NCBI GenBank assembly: GCA_050084515.1
Contig: CM114273.1
Coordinates: forward strand, 25,854,001-25,918,000
Length of the DNA: 64,000 nucleotides
Direction: 5' to 3'
From: Blasia pusilla
Taxonomy: Eukaryota; Marchantiophyta; Marchantiopsida; Blasiales
Part shown: piece by piece, positions 48,371 to 62,400 of the stretch
Numbering within the stretch: position 1 is the stretch's first letter
Layout of the letters: the number at the start of each line of letters is the position of its first letter
Translations under genes and position numbers: made by a program
Notes under the pieces: generated by a model
What the model was told of the DNA's origin: nothing
Databases searched by the model: none
The model's input: the letters and a program-made list of their open reading frames with translations, nothing else

Positions 48371-48561
48371 TGGATTCCATCTCCACTTTGGTCTACCTTT
48401 TGCTTCACTAAGGAGAGTTAGATTTCATCTCCACTTTGGTCTACCTTTTGCTTCACGAACGAGAGTTAGATTTCATCTCTGTTTCTCCTCTCTTTTTCTT
48501 CACGGATGTGCATTAGATTTCATCTCTAAATTTTCTAACTAATGAGGATTAGATTTCATCT
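48371..48561. repeat. Minisatellite, four units of about 48 bp
   Basis: Units begin with TTAGATTTCATCTC. The first two also share CACTTTGGTCTACCTTTTGC almost exactly; the last two have diverged after TTTCATCTC. Confidence 0.75.
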
Positions 48562-49890
48562 TTTTTTTTCTTCTTCTTCTTCCGGACGCATGCGGGGGTC
48601 GCGATAGGAATGTGGGGCCTTGTGGGATGCAGTGAGGAATCGGGTGCGGAATGGCATGTCCAAAATTTTTTGGACAAGTCTATCCTATGGATGGAAAAGT
48701 CTGTTTCTGTGCAACTTTGCCCAAGGGAGGCCAACGAGTCACTACATGCCTCTCCACACTAACTATATATGTGCATATCCCCTCTACGAGACTGTATTAT
48801 CTACTCTTACTTGATTACAAATATTGCAACATGAGTTATACACATAAACATCGCCATTGAGATTGCCACATAATACACATCATAGTTCAACACATATACA
48901 CATATTGCTAACGACTAACACGACATGTAAGCCATTACACCATAACATTAGAGGCCACACAATAGCCCCCTCACGTGGTGGTTTGGTCCCTCCAAACCCT
49001 AATAGTCAATCAACCTATCAAAAATAACATGCATCTTTTCAATGAAAATATTAGGAGATCATGTGCTCACTCGGCCCATCATTAGCTGTCCACTTGCAAT
49101 CCATGTCATTCTTAATGAATATTAATTATGACCATCCAACGCACATTATGTGTATCTTGAATGTAATCATTGTCCTTAAGGAACCATATCCAAGGGTGGC
49201 ATCAAACACACCATATGCAACCCTCATAATCCACCATCATACACTACCAACTTCGGCAGTGCATCTCAAACCATAGAATCTCACAAACATTTTTGTATAC
49301 CTACTCCCTTGAATTTTGTTCATGTGTGTTGCAAAAGCTTGTGTTTAGCACATCACACTCCCCTTATTGATATGCACCTTACCACATTTGAGTTTAATCA
49401 TCCGTGCTTCTCCCAAGACTTGATATTTGGTCCCAACCTTAAGCCCAAAAACTCTACATGGGGTCAAATACCAACCTAACCACTCATGCCCCAACATGTG
49501 CAAGTAATTCAAAACTTCGAAGAGACTTCCTTAACATTCTAGATATTTGAAAGTTGAAATGGTATTAGCGTGCCTAGAGGTTCTAGTTACTAAATGGACC
49601 TTGAATGGGTCTCTAACTAAAACTCAATATTTGAGCAATAGATCAAGGTTCAAAATAAGACAACTTAGACTTGGCTTGGTTTCAAAATCCCAATGTCAAC
49701 CTCTCAATCCATCTTGTGCCCTTGGTTCAAACCCTATGGTTTTTTAGTTTGGAGATCCTCCCCCTTATATATAGTTATAGAAAAATCCATCCCTCCCTTT
49801 ATCCAAGGAATCCTCTTGGACCACTCGTTGCGGCCTTGGACCCAAATTATAATTCCAATGGTTCTAAGCATCTTTCAAGACTTTTTTTAG

Positions 49891-50290
49891 TGCATTTTCC
49901 AGATCTTATATGCATTGGAACAAGCTTCTTAAAAGATTTCCAAGTCCACCATATTAACCCCAAATGCATCTTGGATCTATCTTCTAGGACTTCAAACGTG
50001 AAGAACCCCCAAATGCTCTATTAGGTTCCAAGCTAGGTTAAATTCTTGTTGGAGTCCAACCCTTGTGGGACTTGAGCTCCTCTCAAGTTCCACCCAGCAT
50101 TTGATTGTGCTTTTCCATATCAGAACCCTTATCACAACTATCGTCATTTGGGATGCCTATCAAGGCTTGCATTGTGCTTATGTAACTCATATCTTGCTCA
50201 TGAGATATAAATGAGTTTCCATCCTAGTATAAGGCCCATAAAATTTTTATGTTCCGCTTTGGCGCACGATTGATTGTGAGGTTTGTGACA
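49891..50290. repeat. Diverged direct repeat, copy 1
   Basis: Collinear with 50908-51302: both contain ATCTTGGATCTA, then GAAC/GAGAACC-type words, CTCTCAAGTTCCAC and GTTATGAGG/GATTGTGAGG near the end. The copies are separated by about 620 bp and could be remnants of an old element's terminal repeats. Confidence 0.5.
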
Positions 50291-50907
50291 AAAAAAATTA
50301 CTTGTCAATAATCACTTACTTCAAAAAATGATGGTACTTTTTATAAAACCTAACCATTATATCAAGATAACCCCAAGTATGATGTCTTATCTCTCTTCTC
50401 ACCAATAGATCATCATACTCGTGCCTCAAGTCATAACATCACCATGACACAAGTGTCAATCCCATGATCAATATTTAGCAATTGTATCTACTACATGAAA
50501 TACTCCCAAACACTTAATGTGGCATCCAAAGGCGCCAATATCGATCAATTTCCTCACAACATATGGGTCTTCCACATCCCCACTCACTAAACCAGCGGCC
50601 TCATGGATCTCTACATGGTCCTCTATTAGTTCAACATCATACCTCATCACTAGTTGAACTTTGTCACTTCTGCCATTGCTTCACTTGAGCACTACAAACA
50701 ATGCCAATAACATGTATTGGAAAATGAATAACATAGCCCTGCGCTTGATTGGAAATTGGGCTATACGAGATCAAATAAAAATTTAAGTTGATTAAACTTA
50801 GAGTTTGTATGGTGGACAAACTCAAAATAAGATGATTCAATGCCATAACTCTCACTAAATGTGGCCACCAACCCAAACTATCATCCCGACAATTTTGGGC
50901 TTGTTCT

Positions 50908-51302
50908 TGTGCATTTTTAAGATTTTTGTTGAGTTGGAACCAGTTTCTCATAAGCTTTCCAACTCCACCTTATTCATCCCAAAAGTATCTTGGATCTAGT
51001 TGTTATGACCGCAAACATGGAGAACCTCCAAACACTCAATCAAGTTTTAAGCTAGATTGGGTCTCTTTGATGTCCAACTCTTGTAGGACTGAATGTCATT
51101 CAAGCTCTTCTCAAGTTCCACATATTTTTTGATCATGATCTTTGAGGTCGCAACCATCATCATATGAGATGCCCAATCACTTCTCGCTCTTCAACACATA
51201 TTTCGCTCATAAGACTTTGATGATTTTCCACCCTAATGTGAGCCCACTAGAGCTCTAGTGTTCCACGTTGGCATGCATTTGGTTATGAGGGTTGCAAAAC
51301 TT
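50908..51302. repeat. Diverged direct repeat, copy 2
   Basis: Partner of 49891-50290, same orientation, with many substitutions and small indels. Confidence 0.5.
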
Positions 51303-54300
51303 GGTTAACCATAATTTTTTCCCCCAAAATATACTCAATAGGATCTTCTACCAAGTTATTATTCTTAGCACCGTCACACCTAGTGCAACACTCAATATCC
51401 TTGGTCACCCATCAAAAACTGAAGCCATGCAACTATGACACATCGATAGGGTGCTTATCAAGTTACCCACCAACTTAGACAAAGTAAGTGAAATTGGCAA
51501 CCGTGTCTATTTCCTAGGCTCTCCTCATTATGGATTAACTCCATAATAATATCTTGGAGGTCAAATGCTCTAGTCGCACCATGGGTCACAACGACACGCA
51601 TGTCCACTTGCATCACACATGAAACAAAAACTACAAAGTTCATGTCAACATTCAAAAATGAGGTTGTAATACCACCATTCCCAACAATAGTTAGTCAATG
51701 TAAGGTTGACAAGGTTTCCATATCTTTGTTGCTCCATTTGTTGGATCATGGTAGAGGTCTTATTATCCACCATACCACCTCCATCACCTCTAGAAATTGG
51801 TGGTCCTCAACTACCACCAAATCCAAGCCCATAGACACCAAAATTTCCCTAGGGTCCTAGACCATAACACCTATCAATCACCATGTAGGAGAACCACCAA
51901 ATTACTTTCTACATGAAGGTTGAAACAAGGTTCTTCCGTGTAATGAAGCCACAAATAATGGTCGCATCGTATGAAAGGGCTAGATTTCTCCTCACCAATG
52001 GTCATTGACACAAATTGCTCACTTGTTACTTATAAAAATTTCACTACTCATGAGCCCTACTAGAGATCAAAAAATGCACACTCACATTGAATTGGCCCAC
52101 AACAAAGGAAAGAAAACAAACTTCGGTCATACAGGCTCACGTGGGCCAACCTAGCCCCTTGACGCATCCACCCTATCACGTAGTGTATGCTCTGATGGCC
52201 TTGTGAGCATTAGTATCAACCCATGTGTGGACTCCCTTCTAAAGCTTGACAAAACCATCCATTCAGAGATAGTGTTGAGCTTGATCCACTTCGACACCTA
52301 GAACAATTATGTTAGATTTGGCTCCTTTAAGAAGATCATCAACACATAGTCTTGTCCCCTCTATCATAACTCACGCTCAAATGATCTATGCCAATTATTG
52401 GACCACATGCTCTTCGGTCAATCCTTAAGAGGTCATACGAGGTGCTTTATGTGTGTGTAAACCTATCAAAGGCTCTCTCTTGACGGCTCATGAAACTCCC
52501 ATCACTCATGCCATTTCTTAGTCCTCGCCCCTTGGTAGTAATTGTCCTGCACTTAGAGTCACTCAACATACTATGGGGTTGAATTGAGGTTTCGCATAGC
52601 TTTCTCACAGTATGTTTAACGTCACTCATTTCAACATCGATGGTAGAATCCTCATCATCATCATCTAAGCTATGGTCCTTTGGAATCACTGATGAGACAT
52701 ATCTTGGGTCCCAAATTTCCAATGTCACTCTAGGATTGGATCTCCGCCACATGCTACTCCACAAAATCGATACTATTGACGCACACTCTTGGTGCTTAAA
52801 AAAAGGATCTACTCCATGAAGAGGGAATGTTGAAGGGCTAAAAATCTTCCATCACGCATACTATGCATGAAACTCCTACATGAAGTCAGGGATCTCAATT
52901 GTACAAACTATTCCTTTAGACATGTAGAAGTCTCCCATTGACCCGTATACCTTGACATGTTTGTCCTTGAATGGCATCATGAACCCACCTTCCTTGTATC
53001 GGTAAGTGTAGCAACATCCACTTTTCCTGCATTAACTATTCCATCTCCAACCCACCAATCTAAATGGTTCATAGAGTCTATGGGTTTCGGGAAGTCTCCA
53101 ACAATAAGACCATAATCTCCCTTTCCCAAGTCCTCTTTTGCATCCTTGAACCCACCACTCGCTATTTCTTCTCACCATGTTCTAGTTTGCACAAGTGTAT
53201 AGTTTCTTGGCATCCTTTGTTGTATGCCATTCTTACCTATATTCTTAATTTTTTACCTCCCACAACATTCTCTTTTGCCACTTCTATGGCAACTAAAATT
53301 TTGCTCATGGAATCCCATTTGCCTACAAATCCTCTTGAAGGCTTACTACACATCTTGATCTCTTCACCCAAAAATCATTCTATTCATGATGGCATCAAAC
53401 CATCAATCACCTACACAAGGACCTATCTTGTAGACATATGCCACCACAAAACATGTGAATTCCACAAAATTTGGCATATCTCAACCATTCGAGGTTTCAA
53501 AAAACATATGATTTAGCCTCAAGAAAGAGTTCCTTGTCGAAGCAATTCGCTCCATTGCATCAACCATTTGGTGCTATTAAAACCTCTCTACACAACCTTT
53601 GCATTTCATTGCCTCTCCTATCCTACCTTAGCCTCACAAATCTTGAGCAAGTGTCACTGTTATTCACCACAAAGTCAGTCACACATGACTCCAATACAAG
53701 TTCTCCAAAATCTACCAAATCCCGCATCTCCTTCACACCTTCAAATAAAAGGAATCTCAACTGCCCTTCATCTGTTTTCCAATTAACAAAGACCAGATTA
53801 TAACCATTTGAACTCTACACCAAATACTGTCAAGGTTGCACACGGACAAAATCTGTGTCCCACGGACATGTCCATGTCCGCAAACTTATGTTTGTCCTAG
53901 GGATGAATATGTTCATGCGGGCCTGGGTACCTGAAGCCTGGGCTCACCGAGCCCACACATGTTTCTCGGCCCCCACACAGCCCGCGACAGGCCCGTACCT
54001 AAGCCCACCATGTGCGGGCCCTCAGCCTACCCAATGGGGGCCCAGCCCACCCTATGGGACTGCCACGAGCTCATATGGGTTGTGCACACGCCACAATACG
54101 GTTGTGAGCTCGGGCAGCCCAGGTCTACGCCACAGGCTCGGCGGACTCAAGGGCAAGCTCCGATACAGATCGCGGGTTCCCGAACGACATGTGTGGACTT
54201 GTCCATTTTCGTGCAACCTTGAATACTACCAGTACCACAATAATGTTCCTCACACACACTTTAAAGTTCCACCTTTGAGGATCTTGCGTAGTTCTCCAAT

Positions 54301-54681
54301 TGATCAAAAGAGGCATCCACACCAATTTAAGCTATGGAACAATTAAAGTGAGGCTTGAATGATATCAATGATGCTTTCCATAAAAGAGTGTCCACCAATC
54401 ATCCGTGACTCTTGTCGAAGATTATGAGGAAGGCACTCAAAGAATGCTCCTCACAATAGACACAACCGAGAACATACATGCCATGCCCACAACCCATCCC
54501 AATAGCATGCAATACACCTTCATGGCTCCAAGAATACAACATAAATACATGATATGCATGTGAATTTGGTCAAAGACATAGCTTTCTACTTGTCATTCTT
54601 TTAGGTCCTCGTAGTTGGAGCCTTACATAGAAAATTTAAGTTCTTGTAATTTAGCCAAAACCCACTTCCGTTCATATCAAT

Positions 54682-54806
54682 CAATTTCACCATGAAATCT
54701 CCCATTCTTGCCATCCCAAGTATCAATATGGAAATTATTTTCACAATTTCACCATGACATCTCCCACTCTTGCCATCCCAAGTATCAATATGGAAATTAT
54801 TGTCAC
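54682..54806. repeat. Tandem duplication, two units of about 62 bp
   Basis: Both units read CAATTTCACCATGA(A/C)ATCT and then CTTGCCATCCCAAGTATCAA, ending GGAAATTATT. They are almost identical, so the duplication is recent. Confidence 0.85.
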
Positions 54807-55215
54807 ATGAACCTGACAAACTTAACAGGAAGTACACTTTTAGTCAAAGAAATCACATGGACACACAATAGGATACACCAAAGATACCACCACCGACGAG
54901 AAAATTTAATGATCGTGAATTTAGATTAGTCATTCTTACGTAATCAACAGATTCAACCATTGGAAAATTCAGCCAAACGGCTTTATAAAATCCTCCGAGT
55001 CCCTTCACTCTTTTCCAGAACTACTGCTCTTTCTTCAAGGAGGCACCTGTTCTAATTAATATTAGCTTTCAGGTTTATCACCAGTTTCCAAATTCCTTCG
55101 AAACAGATACGTGTACTTTGTTTTGTCCCAAAGTTTCTTCCTATTCAAAACAGTCGAACCAATCACATCGTTCATCTGTGGACAAACACAATCATACTCT
55201 CTCTCTCCGCCACAT

Positions 55216-55424
55216 GTGAAAGATAATGAACATACAGTTGACAAGAAAAAACATTTTTCAAAAACAATTGAGTGATGGCCTTAGAGACGTGGAAGGAGAC
55301 GACGTCTCCCAACAAGAAAATTTCATTGTGAAAGATAACGAACATATTTTTCAAAAATAATAGAGTGATGGCCTCAGAGACATGGAACGAGACAACATCT
55401 TCCAACAAAAGAATTTCATTGCAC
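55216..55424. repeat. Tandem duplication, two units of about 100 bp
   Basis: Units start GTGAAAGATAA(T/C)GAACAT at 55216 and 55328. They share GAGTGATGGCCT and AATTTCATTG, with a 15-bp gap in the second unit. Confidence 0.75.
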
Positions 55425-56424
55425 GTAACTCCACCTGAGCAGACCCAACGCATTCACAACAAAACTGAAGAAGATTCCGTCAGGTTTCATTGGTTAAGAA
55501 ACCTTATACCAGCACATCGTCTCTCTATAGTTTTCCTACCGCTATTTCAGGCTTTGATCCAGATCGACTCGCTCTCTCTCTCTCTCCCTCCCTCTCTCTG
55601 TGCATATTAAATGCCTATCTCTGTAATATGAGCTGGTTTGTAAATAATATGCTACCTATATCTCTTACAGCTCCGACTAAGCTTCTTTCAGATACCATGA
55701 TGACTATACTTCCAGGACAGACAGTCACATGATATCACTAAAGTCAAAGATCAATGACCGCCCCATGTGGGGCTGTTGATACTTTTACAAATGAATTCAC
55801 AGACCAGAATCTGCAAGTAAGATATACCTCAAAACTAGAATCTCATTTTGGAAGCAGTGGTTCTCTCTCATTTGATATTCCAATCTTGTGACTTGCCTGC
55901 ACCCATTTTCCAGTCAGTTGCCAACAGCACCTACTTACTTACATACCACAGTGAAAATAGACAAGCAATAGGAACTTCTTAACCTTTCTTCACAACATCA
56001 TTCTAACTAAGCATGTAGAATCAGAAAATCAAACATCAAAGTAAACAAACAAACAAACAAACCAATTTCAAGACTTTGCCATCGGAATCCATACCCCTTC
56101 TGTTGCTCCCGCACTCATATCCACTAAAGATGACTCCTTTGACCTGCACATGTGATGTCACATTGTTCAGTTGATAGCTCTGTAACGACCTTTCCGAGAA
56201 GGGTCAATGATCTACATGTCCAGCACAGGGTATATAGATGTCGTGTATGTCAATTCTACTCAGGGATGATGCCAAGAAATCTAAGAGATTTGGCATTTGA
56301 TATCATTACGAATACTGGACTTAACACCTTAATTATAATTGGCCAATTTAAATGGACTAGCAAGATCCTAGAATTTCTTCTTGCATATACAGCAATGAGG
56401 TTCATTAAACATTGCCCATAATGA
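55425..56424 (-). other. 3' flank of the nucleotide-sugar transporter gene
   Basis: Probably the 3' UTR and downstream sequence. A CT tract lies at 55570-55600, and an (AAAC)n run near 56045-56062. No other gene is recognised. Confidence 0.4.
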
Positions 56425-59400
56425 TCAGCAAACTTTTTCTAGACAATTCAGTGTAAAACGTACTGACTTGAGGAGATTAAAAGAATGCCGGTTTCTCATG
56501 ACAGCTCTCTTCTTTGCTATGCATGAGCTGCAAGAAAACACCAATAATGAATGCACCAAAGATTTCCAAGCAGTAGACAAACCTTAGTTTCTTGTTGTTA
56601 GACTCTGCCTCTTCCTCATGGTGGCCTTCCTTTGATGATTTGGGAAGAGAAGAGAAGAACTGCAGAACACAGTAGAGCCACCAAGCTTATTTCTAATTCA
56701 ACACAAGAAGGTAACTTTTTCCAGAGACCAGCTGGAGATTCCTGATGTATTTCTTACTGGTTGTCAGAAGCCAACACGACCAAAGGAACTTAGACCTCCG
56801 AGAAAATAAATAAGGACACAGTTTCCAAGTTAGAATCACAAAAATAACCCTAGGACACTAAATCTTTGCAGCTCATAATTACTAGCAAGTTCAAGGTCAT
56901 AGATGTGGCTGCTCTTGCATGATCAAGGGAATTGAGGTTCAACTGATCTTTTTGTCCTTCCACTTTGATGATGATAAATATTAGTGGGTGGAAATCCAAG
57001 GATTTTTACAGATTGTTCTGAATCTGAAGGGTAATCCAAACTCACCCATCTAGTCTGTACACCCATAGCCTAGAGCTACTAAATAATTCCCAGTTAGAAC
57101 AGAAACTAACCACGTTGGTACAAGAAACATACAATCAAATGCCAGGATGTAGATAACAAATCATAATTAAATGACACAAATCACATAGAAGACACACATA
57201 CAAGGACAAGAAAAAGGTCGTACCTGATGCATTGAAATGAAAACAATGGAGACACCTAAGATGAAATTGATCGTCAATGTATGTCCAAATAAAGCCGCTG
57301 ATGCAAGGCCTGTGAATATTGTGGCCACCGTAGACGAATACTTTTTTAGGATTGTATCTACCATTGCCAACAAACAAAATTATCAGAAGATACGATGGAT
57401 CATCACTGCTCTACAACTGAAGATACAACAATCTAAACAAAAGGCCAACACCAATTCATGATTTTAGAATCAGAGTTTCTCTACAACCTAGCTATTACAA
57501 GCACACTTAGTGCAATAGCAACCACTCAGGTTAGATTGTAGAGGAAAGAGCTAGACAACCTGCATCACCAGATCACCTTGCATTCTCAAGCACACTTAGT
57601 GCAATAGCAACCACTCAGGTTAGCAGCAGTAGACATCTCAATAGCAACCACTCAGGTTAGTACTACTATACACCTTGTATCACAAGACTCACTGAACTCC
57701 TCAAGTCAGCAGACCTCTCAGTCTGTAAGCAGCAGCACACTCAGTGCTTAGCACACTGAACTACTAAGGTCAGAAGCACAATCCACTCAGGTAAGCAAAG
57801 CACACTCAGTGCTTCTCAATCAGCTCCTCAGCTCAGAGAGTTGTGTCCAGAAAGGTGTAAGAGAATGTAAATTCGCAGGGCACCCTCAGAGGGTTATTAT
57901 ATACAGCCAAGAGAATGAGTTTCTAAGTTTTAGGGTTTTTAGGGTTAGGGCCTGCCGCCCATAGTAATTCTCAGAATTACTGAGGTAACTCTATGGTAAC
58001 AAGAAATTACTATTTACTGTGGTAAAACACTAAGTTACTATAGTAAGTCTATCAGTTACTTTTCACTATAGTAAACTCCAAGTTACTATGTTTTACAACA
58101 CATGACACTTAATCACACGACATATCTTCTTCCAATAGTTTGCTAACCCTTAGGACCTTCTGAAAAAGTCCTAAGAGATACCATCTGAAAAAGTGACACA
58201 ATTTACCAAAACTTATGAGCTTTAAACCTACATCAACTTCAAATACCACTTTTAACGCATTTCATAAATTTCCCACAATTTCTAAAACGTCAGTATTGGA
58301 AGTCCAGATAAAGCCTTTAGATTGATCCAGAAAGCCACTTATTTCCCCACATCTACAGCCTTCATTCTCCCTTTTAAGTACAGAGTTACCTCACCTCTCA
58401 CTTCACTTCATCAACAATGCTGAGAATAAATTAACAAAAATCAGTAGGCTCCATCCACCAATTGATATCTACCGGCCTCGGCGTCACTGCTTATGTATTA
58501 CACACCACTGAATTATGGGTACCAAGTAAAGTTCGGCTCCAAGAACAACTGGGCAGCAAGAAACATGCAGAACCATCGGCAACTGAACTAGTATCCAGAG
58601 CAGTTCCAAATGGCTTGCTCAACCATCACGTGGTTTATGTTCCACAGAGTAATAAATTATAAATATTAGCCGTTTGAAACTTGAGAGGGCCTTAAGCTGA
58701 GTGTAGGATGATAGGATCTTGTTTCTTTTGTGGCTAAAACAGTTCTTTGAAAGCTTGTAGTTGATGGAAAGCATTTACTTGTCCACACCCTGCCTCTTAC
58801 CTTCAGAAAGATTGCTTTCTATTTCTCATCAAATGTGGGCATTCCCCATGAATAGCCTAGTAGTCTCTCAGGGGATACTGTCATGAAGGTATTGTGAGAA
58901 ATGCGGAATGACATGAAAAATGCGGTTGTACTCTCTGTGTTCTCTGTGTTGATAGATTGAAAGCCGATACATAAGTGGTAAAGTATGCGCTAAACTAAGA
59001 GCTGTAATCAAAAGACGTGACGGTAACTGTGTCACTTCAGAAATGTCTCATAGCTATGTATCGTTTCGCAAGATGAAACGTTACTAGCAGTAATCAATGG
59101 TCATAAGCAGAACATTGATCCTAATCTAATCTAGACCGTCCGTATGGGTTGATCCGTGTGATCAATGTTTAGATCGACTACTATCAATCAGCAATCTGCT
59201 GATTTGTTTCGCTGTACTAATTAATTTCCAACAGGTATATGAAAGTAATAGTTAAAACTGTGCATTAACAACAACTCAAGTCCTTGACTTTGACCACAGG
59301 TTGGGAATTAAGTTTTACTTCCACAAGACATTTGGATCACATCATTTTGATGCATTTCATTCCTCACCACATCCTCTGTCATGCAGTAGGAGACTCACCA

Positions 59401-62400
59401 GCATATTTGAAAAAGAATGAAGACAAAATGCCTTGTGCAGCATTGTTGATTATAAGAAGAATGGTTGCCTTCGAATGCCCTTCAAATAGATTGAATGAAC
59501 TTGTTCCTGCATCATCATCAGGAGAAGTACAAAATTCATTACCAGGTCTTTACTGTAGTCTACAGATTCGGACACTTTCAAAAGATCAATCTGAGATAGA
59601 TTCCTATCACACAAACAGAACACCATAAATCACTTTAATAAAGATTGACCCTAAAGGTACCACAACCCTGCATTCAAAGTGGTCTTCTTCTCTTCTCCAT
59701 TGACATACATCCAAACCACCAATCTTTGTTGTTAAACCCCCAAAAGAATCACAATGGAACAAAAGGTTTCAACACAGTACTTATGATTCATATTGGTGAC
59801 AAATATTGAGGCAATACAACCATATTTGTGACCACATTTTGCAATCACGTTCTTCACATCTAATCCACTTGTCTTAGGCTTGAGGATGACCATAAAACCA
59901 GATGATTTATTTATTTTAAATGCCTCTGAAGACCATGATGGGACCACGAGACAAAACAACAGCTACATCCACTTTCTGAAACACAGACTCTTGCTACTGT
60001 AAATTTGAGATGGCTTCTCTTTGGGATTCGTGAGGAGTTGCAGAGCAGAAACTTGACAAAGAATTTCCTCAGCATCTGAGGTGACATATAACAAAGCAAG
60101 AAGCCAGCAAACACACACAAGAGGATCTTAGGGCAGAATTTAACCCAATTTACAGTCTACCATCAACTATTGAAGAGTGTGATGTACAAGTGACCTCTTT
60201 GGATCGGTAATGAAAATAATCTATTAAACCTTTTGTACATAAATCCATATATTGAAGTCTCTTCCAACTCCAATAACCTACCATTGTAAGCTATCATGAT
60301 CATGATCCCGCACAGGTTGAAAAATGCACCATATCCATATAAGAATAAGTTCTGTAGCACAACATAAGCGAATTAGTAATTGGACAACTCAAATTAGGAG
60401 GTTAACATATAATGACTTCAAGGTGTAGGATAAAAACAATTTTAAATGAGCTCACTTTGGGTTATAGTACAATCATATTTTTACAATATTAATACATGTA
60501 TGGCAAATTAACAACCATCATGGAGACAGACCTGAAGATGGACGCTGGTATCAAACTGGCTCTTCAGAGCATACTCATTGTACACAGACGCCAGTGAAGG
60601 GACTGTTACCTGGCACCACAACCCCAGAGGATGCCACTCATCAAAGGGTTAACAGCAAACAGAACTGGCAGTCGTGAGAGAATAAAGTGTACACTACAAG
60701 AGGGAAAGTAGTTCAAAAAAGGCAGCTGGAGTCCTGTGCAGCCCTGACAGTGCATTTAGACTCATTAAAAAAGTATCTGTCCCTATGGTATTTGCCATAT
60801 CATTATTCACATTATAACACTGCAGCATGAACGTTATATAGATAAAAAGGAGTGTAACATCTCAATAAGGTCAAATATCAACCAGGCGTTCTGTTCATTA
60901 CAACACCTTCAAATTTGAAGGTATGGAAGATGGCAAATCCCGTACTTCCATAGAGGAAACCCCATCTTACCCCTTAAAGTTTTATTCTTGATATTGCTAA
61001 CCTTGCTCAGCAAACACAGTTGTAAGACTTACAAATATCAAGGTGTAAACGTAGGCAATAGATGCAACTGGAACAGCTATTGCTGTTGAGCCCGAGGGTG
61101 TAGTATGCAGCTGATTCACACTAATCCCAATAAGCAGCAATCCCAATGCCTCCCACTGCAAGCAAGACACCAGAAACCCACAACTCCTCATGTCAGCCAC
61201 TGTACTCGTCACAAGGTTTTGTAAACAATCTAGCATTAATATATGAACCTAAAACGTATTCGAACTTTTAACCTAAAACTGGCCATTGTGAATCCTAGTG
61301 GATGCCTGCATAATAACATGCTCCAGCTGCTGGAACAGTATTATAATATGGAAGAATTGGTTTACATTAGACTCTACAATACGGGATAATTCAGGACTGG
61401 AATAAGATGCTCAGCAATTCTAGCCTCTGAAGTTGTCGCGCTTGGAGCTAGAACGTATTCATCACAAGCAAGAATTAGAAATGAAGGCTGTAGCCAGTTA
61501 CACTGAAGCTAGAATGCAACAAGCCTAGATCACCACCATCTTTCTTCTCACCCTCTCTCAGTTGATGAATGTTGATGATGGCTGCTGCGTTTCTAATATT
61601 TCCTCATCAAAGTAGGTCATTCAGACATGGACAGCTATGTAAAGATATGATAGTGAGACTGCATTTTCACTACAATGTCTGGATTATATCCCAGTCGTTC
61701 ATTTCTTGGGACTTCGTGGACAAAGAGAGTGGCTTATAGGATCCAAAGCACTTCGTAGCTTCTGGATCAATCAGACAAGGATCAATACAAAGCATATCTC
61801 ATTTACAAGCCAGGCACCCAGCCAGAGGCAGATGGGGAGCTGGCACTGCCTTCCCTACATCGGAAGCATAAATATGCAGTGATCAGGTCAAATCTCTAGA
61901 AAATTTCTATTGTTAAGTACCTGCATGATTGTAAAACGCCTCTTCATCACCACCCTTAGCAGCAAAGCTATCATGAGCACCTGCATGCATTCCAACCAGT
62001 TGTAAGGCACAAAATGAAACCAGAGAGACTTGCTCATCAGAAAGGGTGGAGCAACCTATCCCTAGCTGTCATTATTCAAGATCCCAGAACAATTCTCACT
62101 CCAACCAGTCAATTCCGTGCACATAATTTTCAAAGATAGTGGAATGCAATAGGGTAAGATGCATTTTTAAAACACAGACCAAAAGATGGAATTAAAAAGA
62201 CCAGGAGAATACAGCCAGGGTCCAACCAAGCCACACCTCATGAAAACCAGCCAAACAACTCATTTAGCTAATCAAGGTTTTCCAAATAGTCTTCTTTGAA
62301 TGTGGAAACCTGCCCCTTGGTGACTGCTGAGGTACTTCTGAACTCAATATGATATTGACAACATGTGTGGGTCTACCATTGAAGGAAGATTGTAATCTCA

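Larger units (their letters stand above)
48562..54681. other. AT-rich intergenic sequence with old repeats, no gene recognised
   Basis: ORFs up to 163 codons occur but none shows a domain. A diverged direct repeat links 49891-50290 and 50908-51302. A GC-rich patch lies at 53920-54200, with many GGGCCC and CCCAGCCC words. The composition is that of decayed transposon sequence, but I cannot assign a family. Confidence 0.45.

Noticed and set aside
53064-53803. ORFs of 150 and 110 codons in AT-rich DNA
   Set aside because: Ser/Thr/His-rich translations with no motif; no splice-consistent extension found.
57930-57960. Interstitial telomere array (TTTAGGG words)
   Set aside because: Only about two imperfect units; better read as teloboxes in the LTR promoter.
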